6,349 nt of DNA from Candidatus Omnitrophota bacterium (GTDB lineage: Bacteria > Omnitrophota > Koll11 > JAHIPI01). A program made the position numbers and the translations under genes. Below the pieces are notes generated by a model, which saw only the letters and a program-made list of their open reading frames with translations, ran no database searches and was not told where the DNA came from. The stretch spans positions 1 to 6,349 of the forward strand of contig JAQUMG010000106.1 of NCBI GenBank assembly GCA_028718265.1. The letters run 5' to 3'. Shown here piece after piece: positions 5,358-6,349 of this stretch. Position 1 is the first letter of the stretch, and the number at the start of each line of letters is the position of its first letter.

Positions 5358-5632
5358 TTCGGGGACATCTCCTTAAATTCCTTCTCAAGCTTCTTCGCGT
5401 ATACATCCAGCCTTTTTAACAGGGTCGACGCTTTTCTTATCCCCTGTTTAGACTCAAGAAGAAATTGTCTGCTTTGCGAATTTTCACCTATTGTATCTAA
5501 CGCTAAATTTATAAACCGGTTTATCGAATCTATGGGACTGTACATCTCGTTGATTATGTCAACGGATCTCCTGCCCATGGATCCAAAGCGCTTATAATGT
5601 TTCTTTGTCTTAAGGGATTTAGATTTTACCAC
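5354..5632 (-). CDS. Stand-alone histidine-kinase-like dimerisation (DHp/HisKA) domain with Asn in place of the phospho-His
   Basis: This is a 92-residue all-helical protein if read from the GTG at 5632. Residues 24-50 (VDIINEMYSPIDSINRFINLAL...) match the first DHp helix of histidine kinases. In a typical AHELxNPLTSI motif the His is followed by Glu and, four residues later, Pro; here the corresponding line is NEMYSPIDSI, with Asn28 at the His position, Glu29 and Pro33. A second helix follows (about 54-88, ending LLKRLDVYAKKLEKEF), completing the hairpin. No HATPase_c domain is present. The gene overlaps the response regulator as ATGA, implying tight co-production and probably direct binding to it. 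The start is uncertain: the GTG has AAGG 9 nt upstream, but a good promoter overlaps it, and ATG at 5578 would give 74 residues and lose only a Lys-rich tail. The DHp assignment is pattern recognition and could be wrong. Confidence 0.65.
   Translation of the reverse strand: MVKSKSLKTKKHYKRFGSMGRRSVDIINEMYSPIDSINRFINLALDTIGENSQSRQFLLESKQGIRKASTLLKRLDVYAKKLEKEFKEMSPK
5369..5374 (-). promoter_or_regulatory. Ribosome-binding site of the sigma-54 activator, inside the upstream gene
   Basis: AAGGAG lies 11 nt before the ATG at 5357, within the last codons of the kinase-like gene. With the ATGA stop/start overlap, it supports coupled translation and fixes the activator's start. Confidence 0.6.
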
Positions 5633-5652
5633 AGTATCAAACCTTTTGGCAA
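5623..5652 (-). promoter_or_regulatory. Sigma-70-type promoter for the three-gene signalling operon
   Basis: On the minus strand TTGCCA (5652-5647), an 18-nt spacer and TAAAAT (5628-5623) match consensus at 5 of 6 positions each, with start expected near 5616. It lies in the only gap between the TPR gene and the signalling genes. Its -10 falls inside the GTG-start version of the kinase-like gene, which favours the ATG at 5578 if this promoter is used. Confidence 0.5.
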
Positions 5653-5668
5653 GGAAAAAAGTAAACTT

Positions 5669-6349
5669 TTATTTGCTTAACGCTTTTCCTGTTTTTCCGC
5701 TTTTTAGCGCGTCGATTTTTTTATTCAGAATCTCTTTCAGTTTCTTGTCTTTGGTCTTTTCTTCGATACTTTTATAAATTTCTACGGCCTTCTCCGGAGT
5801 TTTCAGGGTACTTACGTAAATCGCGTCAACATACGGCAACTGCTCCACAAGCGCCGCCTGTGAAAAATAATCATTAATAGTATTACTGACCGCCTCTCCC
5901 GCTTTTTCGTACTCCTTTAAATTCAAATAGGCATCGCGTAATAAATTCAACGCCCTGTATCCTATGACCTTTCCCTTATTATCTCTCGCCAGTTTCTCGT
6001 AAAATACGGCCGCTTCCCTCAACGCCGTATTGGCCTTTTCCTCCTGCCCGATTCTTGCGTAATAGGCGGCTATATACATAGACATCTGAAGGCCCAGCGG
6101 TGTATCGGTATATTTGTCCCGTAAAATCGTGTATTCCTGTAAGGCCTTATTCCACTGATTCTGTATTTCATAGGCATTGCCTCTTAAAAAATACGCCTGG
6201 CTTAATAATAACGTTTCCTCCTTACCTGCTTTGTTTATAATGGTGTTCAGGGTAGAGACAGCTCTGTCGTATTTCTTATGCAATATATAAAATTCGGCCA
6301 GCGCCAGATGCGCTGCTTTCGCGGTGTTTGAAGCGGGATATTTTTGTAT
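5669..6349 (-). CDS. TPR (tetratricopeptide-repeat) protein, C-terminal part; 5' end outside window
   Basis: The frame is open from the right edge (6349) to TAA at 5671-5669, giving at least 226 residues of a larger protein. A TTG codon at 6283 is not the start, because the sequence upstream continues the same repeat pattern (IQKYPASNTAKAAHLALAEFYI). Several helix-turn-helix TPR units are visible, for example YPASNTAKAAHLALAEFYILHKK.., SQAYFLRGNAYEIQNQWNKAL.., LGLQMSMYIAAYYARIGQEEKAN.., GYRALNLLRDAYLNLKEYEKAG.. and PEKAVEIYKSIEEKTKD. The tail is rich in Lys and ends in KTGKALSK. The first repeats have the YP-x-S and A-x-L-x-L-A pattern of BamD/YbgF-like periplasmic TPR proteins. No signal peptide can be checked because the N-terminus is missing, so location and partners are unknown. 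It lies 36 nt upstream of the kinase-like gene on the same strand and could be cotranscribed with it. Confidence 0.85.
   Translation of the reverse strand: MQKYPASNTAKAAHLALAEFYILHKKYDRAVSTLNTIINKAGKEETLLLSQAYFLRGNAYEIQNQWNKALQEYTILRDKYTDTPLGLQMSMYIAAYYARIGQEEKANTALREAAVFYEKLARDNKGKVIGYRALNLLRDAYLNLKEYEKAGEAVSNTINDYFSQAALVEQLPYVDAIYVSTLKTPEKAVEIYKSIEEKTKDKKLKEILNKKIDALKSGKTGKALSK

Noticed and set aside
5653..5668. AAAAGT/ACTTTT symmetry after the TPR gene considered as a terminator
   Set aside because: An A+T-only hairpin with a 2-nt loop cannot form a stable terminator stem, so read-through from the TPR gene remains possible.
6281..6283. TTG codon as the start of the TPR protein
   Set aside because: The frame is open to the window edge and the upstream codons continue a TPR helix pattern, so this is an internal Leu codon.

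Overview
The window is a chromosomal segment from a bacterium with moderate G+C content. It holds seven protein genes and one long intergenic region containing a large self-complementary element. No rRNA, tRNA, transposase, phage gene or CRISPR array is visible. The mix of genes (a sigma-54 activator, PocR/GAF sensing, TPR proteins, short A+T-rich spacers, one Shine-Dalgarno-less gene and a GC-rich interspersed-looking element) resembles uncultivated lineages such as Omnitrophota. That assignment is only an impression: no marker gene here settles it.

Layout. Positions 1-1363 (minus strand) hold a two-gene unit. A small two-helix LapA-like membrane protein is followed, with a 23-nt overlap, by a BaiN/HI0933-type flavoprotein that runs off the left edge about one to two dozen residues before its expected end. 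Positions 1364-1764 are non-coding. They contain a probable minus-strand promoter for that unit, a 221-bp element (1519-1739) whose ends are imperfect inverted repeats of 46 and 49 nt and whose interior folds into two strong hairpins, and a TATAAT box 12 bp upstream of the next start codon. Positions 1765-2943 (plus strand) encode a TRAM-domain 23S rRNA uracil-5-methyltransferase of the RlmD/RlmCD type.

The right half is all minus strand and, read in the direction of transcription, runs TPR protein (entering from the right edge), a small histidine-kinase-like dimerisation domain, an NtrC-type sigma-54 activator, and a PocR-GAF sensor protein. The kinase-like gene and the activator share an ATGA stop/start overlap. 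The sensor follows after 17 nt. The sensor's 3' end overlaps the 3' end of the methyltransferase gene by 15 nt, tail to tail.

The three-gene signalling module is the most interesting coding content. The kinase-like protein has Asn where the phosphorylated His of a DHp domain should be, and it has no ATPase domain. The activator's receiver keeps its phosphorylatable Asp, Thr and Lys but has lost part of the metal-binding acidic cluster, and its Walker B motif reads DD instead of DE. The third protein has a PocR ligand-sensing domain plus a GAF domain. Together they suggest a sigma-54 switch controlled by protein-protein contact and small-molecule sensing, not by ordinary histidine-to-aspartate phosphotransfer; this is inference. 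The 221-bp element is the most interesting non-coding content.
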